From Bacteroidales bacterium UBA5235 (GTDB lineage: Bacteria; Bacteroidota; Bacteroidia; Bacteroidales; VadinHA17), in contig DHUL01000065.1 in NCBI GenBank assembly GCA_002409145.1, positions 71,981 to 79,078 on the forward strand: a DNA stretch of 7,098 nucleotides, read 5' to 3'. Within the stretch, counting starts at the first letter, position 1. Each line of letters starts with the position of its first letter. This document shows positions 5,227 through 7,098 of this stretch, piece after piece. A program made the position numbers and the translations under genes. The notes beneath the pieces are model-generated. The model was given only the letters and a program-made list of their open reading frames with translations. It did not search any database and was not told the origin of the DNA.

Positions 5227-7098
5227 ATGAAAACCAGTTTCAGCTGGGTCTTCCTTTCTGCATTGGTCCTGATGGCACTAACAGCTGCAGCCATGGTTGC
5301 AGTTCTGACTGACCTGTCCCTTTTCCGTGCAACACCACTCCTCTACACTCTGACTCTTTCGATAATTATCATCGGATCAGGCCTGATAATTAAAAACCTC
5401 TACTACCTCCCCATACTTCGTAATCTTGGCCTTCGCGGCAAGCTGCTTCTGGCACCTGTCGTGCTTCTGGCACTGACTGTGCCGGCAGCCCTTATATATA
5501 TCTATTATGACCTAACCGGAAGAGAGTCACTGCTGTTACTGTCAGCCCTTGTCACATCCGTTGCCGCAGCCTTCTTCCTACCCTCAATGGCCATGGTAGC
5601 TCTGCCGGCCCTGGCGTCTGTAAGTCACCTGGCAGAAAAGGCCGGTCTGCCATCAGCCTGGATAAAGGCAGGGGACCTGGCAAGGCATACAATCATTGCC
5701 GCCGCAACCATTGCCGTGGTCTTAGTGGCTGTCACAATGACCGCTGACTTAAGGGTTTCACGCATTATATTCCTTTTCCCAGTGGCTGCGATTGCACTGA
5801 TGCTGCTGGACATTGTCATCGTGGCTCACTTCCGGAACCGGCTTTCCTTGATGATAAAGGCCCCGGCTCCTCATGTGGGGCCAGTGGCAGAAAAGCATCC
5901 TGCAACCGGGAAGGCAGAGGGCTTCAGAAGCCTTATTCTCGTTGCTGACCATTACACTGATCTCATCGGTGGAAGGCATGATTACCTCTTAAAAAATGCA
6001 GGTGATTCCTATGCCACAGAGGTCATTTCCCTGGCCTCCAAAACATTTGACCCGGCACTTCTTCCGGCCATGAGGGCCATTGCCTCAGGCAGCCGTTTCT
6101 GCGACAGGGTGAGACATGAGGCCGCTACCGGGATTGCCGTTATTGAAAAGTACTACTCTGACCCGGTCAGGAACATTGATTTGTTACACCTGCCCGGCAT
6201 TCCTGAGAAAGCCGCTTCTGCCAGGGCAGTATATCTTAGCAAAAGCATTCCCCCGGAGCAGGAGATTATCAAACTACTCAGTGATCCCAGTCCTGAAATC
6301 AGGAGAACGGGCCTTATGGCGGCAGGCCGTTACGGGATGACAACGCTTCGGGAAGAGGTGATGAAGGCACTGGGCAACCCGGATACTGCCCGTGAAGCCT
6401 ATTATGTTCTCAGACAGTTCGGCCCGGAGGTCTACGGTGATCTGATCGGAATTGCTGTCAGGCCAGGTAACAGTGAACGGGAGAATTACATTATCCTGCG
6501 GCTCCTGGATGCCATGCCAGCCAGCGAAGCACTTCCGTGGCTTTGCAATTTTGTCGCTGCGGGACACATGGGTGTCCGCCTCAAGGCAGCCTCCTCACTG
6601 TGCAGCAGAGGATGGTCACCCCAGGGCAGGCAAAGGGTGAAGATTGAGGAAACACTCAACGAAACGATTCATGTTATGGCCAGGCTTATTGCCTTGCAGA
6701 CTGAGGCTTCGAGATGCAGGTATTTCATTCTGTCAGCAGCCCTTGAAAATGAGAGGAAGAATAATTATGAATTCATCAGATATCTTATACATCTGCTGGC
6801 AGGAAGTGCTGCCTCGGAATTGATACTTCCACGCAAACGGGATGACAGGCCTTGCCAGGCCGGTGTCGCTTCGGAGGCAATAGACAGCGTGATCGGAGAC
6901 CCAATACGCAGACCGCTAAAGGCACTTCTCGGAAACAGTAGTGACAATCGCAGGCTGGCCGAACTCTCCCTTTACTTTCCTGTCAGGAGCATGAAAGGCC
7001 ATTCCATTTCATCATTTCTCCTGGCTTCGGAGCAGAACATTACCGGTACCTGGAGCAAGGCATGTGCCCTGCATCTGGCAGCTGCAGAAGGAAAGGGC
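5227..7098 (+). CDS. Six-helix membrane protein with HEAT-like cytoplasmic region (3' end outside window)
   Basis: An open frame of 624 codons runs without a stop to the window edge. Residues 1-202 hold six hydrophobic helices (about 5-27, 36-56, 73-94, 102-130, 155-173, 180-202). Arg/Lys-rich loops at 'LRNLGLRGK' (64-72), 137-153 and 203-212 predict both ends in the cytoplasm. From about 235 on the protein is soluble and helical. The clearest HEAT-type units are 'LLSDPSPEIRRTGLMAAGR' (350-368) and the next at 373-400, with another near 435-466. Residues 472-585, including 'AIDSVIGDPIRRPLKALL', resemble the helical region between HEAT repeats and a cyclic-nucleotide domain in Npt1-like MFS/HEAT proteins. 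That resemblance is from memory. Those proteins have about twelve helices, here six. The function is unknown; transport or membrane signalling is possible. An in-frame TAA at 5179-5181 limits the start to ATG 5206 or 5227; GGAGGG favours 5227. No signal peptide cleavage site is evident. Confidence 0.8.
   Translation, partial: MKTSFSWVFLSALVLMALTAAAMVAVLTDLSLFRATPLLYTLTLSIIIIGSGLIIKNLYYLPILRNLGLRGKLLLAPVVLLALTVPAALIYIYYDLTGRESLLLLSALVTSVAAAFFLPSMAMVALPALASVSHLAEKAGLPSAWIKAGDLARHTIIAAATIAVVLVAVTMTADLRVSRIIFLFPVAAIALMLLDIVIVAHFRNRLSLMIKAPAPHVGPVAEKHPATGKAEGFRSLILVADHYTDLIGGRHDYLLKNAGDSYATEVISLASKTFDPALLPAMRAIASGSRFCDRVRHEAATGIAVIEKYYSDPVRNIDLLHLPGIPEKAASARAVYLSKSIPPEQEIIKLLSDPSPEIRRTGLMAAGRYGMTTLREEVMKALGNPDTAREAYYVLRQFGPEVYGDLIGIAVRPGNSERENYIILRLLDAMPASEALPWLCNFVAAGHMGVRLKAASSLCSRGWSPQGRQRVKIEETLNETIHVMARLIALQTEASRCRYFILSAALENERKNNYEFIRYLIHLLAGSAASELILPRKRDDRPCQAGVASEAIDSVIGDPIRRPLKALLGNSSDNRRLAELSLYFPVRSMKGHSISSFLLASEQNITGTWSKACALHLAAAEGKG

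Noticed and set aside
6116..6640. Short + strand frames of 74 and 62 codons within the membrane/HEAT gene
   Set aside because: The long open frame from 5227 covers them, has a coherent membrane and helical pattern, and is open throughout. The short frames have no recognisable content.
5625..6947. Several minus-strand frames of 60-97 codons opposite the membrane/HEAT gene
   Set aside because: Low-complexity or unrecognisable translations opposite an intact long frame; no independent start or promoter signal.

Overview
The window looks like chromosomal DNA from a member of the Bacteroidota, most likely a Bacteroidales-type genome with roughly balanced base composition. Three things support this. 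The two topoisomerase proteins have the wording typical of Bacteroidota topoisomerase IV (for example 'SVGLNGVG', 'LRGKPLNSFG' and 'HPHGDASIGD'). Two promoter-like sites fit the Bacteroidota pattern TTTG / TAnnTTTG. Most starts lack a strong Shine-Dalgarno sequence. All genes lie on the + strand.

Layout: (1) Bases 1-106 are non-coding and hold a perfect TAnnTTTG -7 element and two short inverted repeats just ahead of parE. (2) parE (107-1954) and parC (1971-4619) encode the ATPase/TOPRIM and the DNA-cleaving subunits of topoisomerase IV, 16 bases apart. (3) aroK (4626-5153), shikimate kinase, begins with GTG only six bases after the parC stop and in the same reading frame. (4) Bases 5154-5226 are a short gap with a candidate promoter that overlaps the end of aroK. 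(5) From 5227 (or 5206) to the window end at 7098 runs one long open frame with no stop. It encodes a protein with six predicted membrane helices followed by a long helical, HEAT-like cytoplasmic region, and its C-terminus lies outside the window.

How they work together: parE and parC make the two subunits of one A2B2 enzyme that unlinks replicated chromosomes, and co-transcription gives matched supply. aroK is a housekeeping gene of aromatic amino acid synthesis that appears to ride on the same transcript. The last gene probably starts its own transcript. Its arrangement recalls the Npt1-like 'MFS + HEAT + cyclic-nucleotide-binding' proteins of Bacteroidota, but with only half the usual number of membrane helices. 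It is the least ordinary thing here. I see no CRISPR array, RNA gene, insertion sequence, phage gene or defence system in the window.
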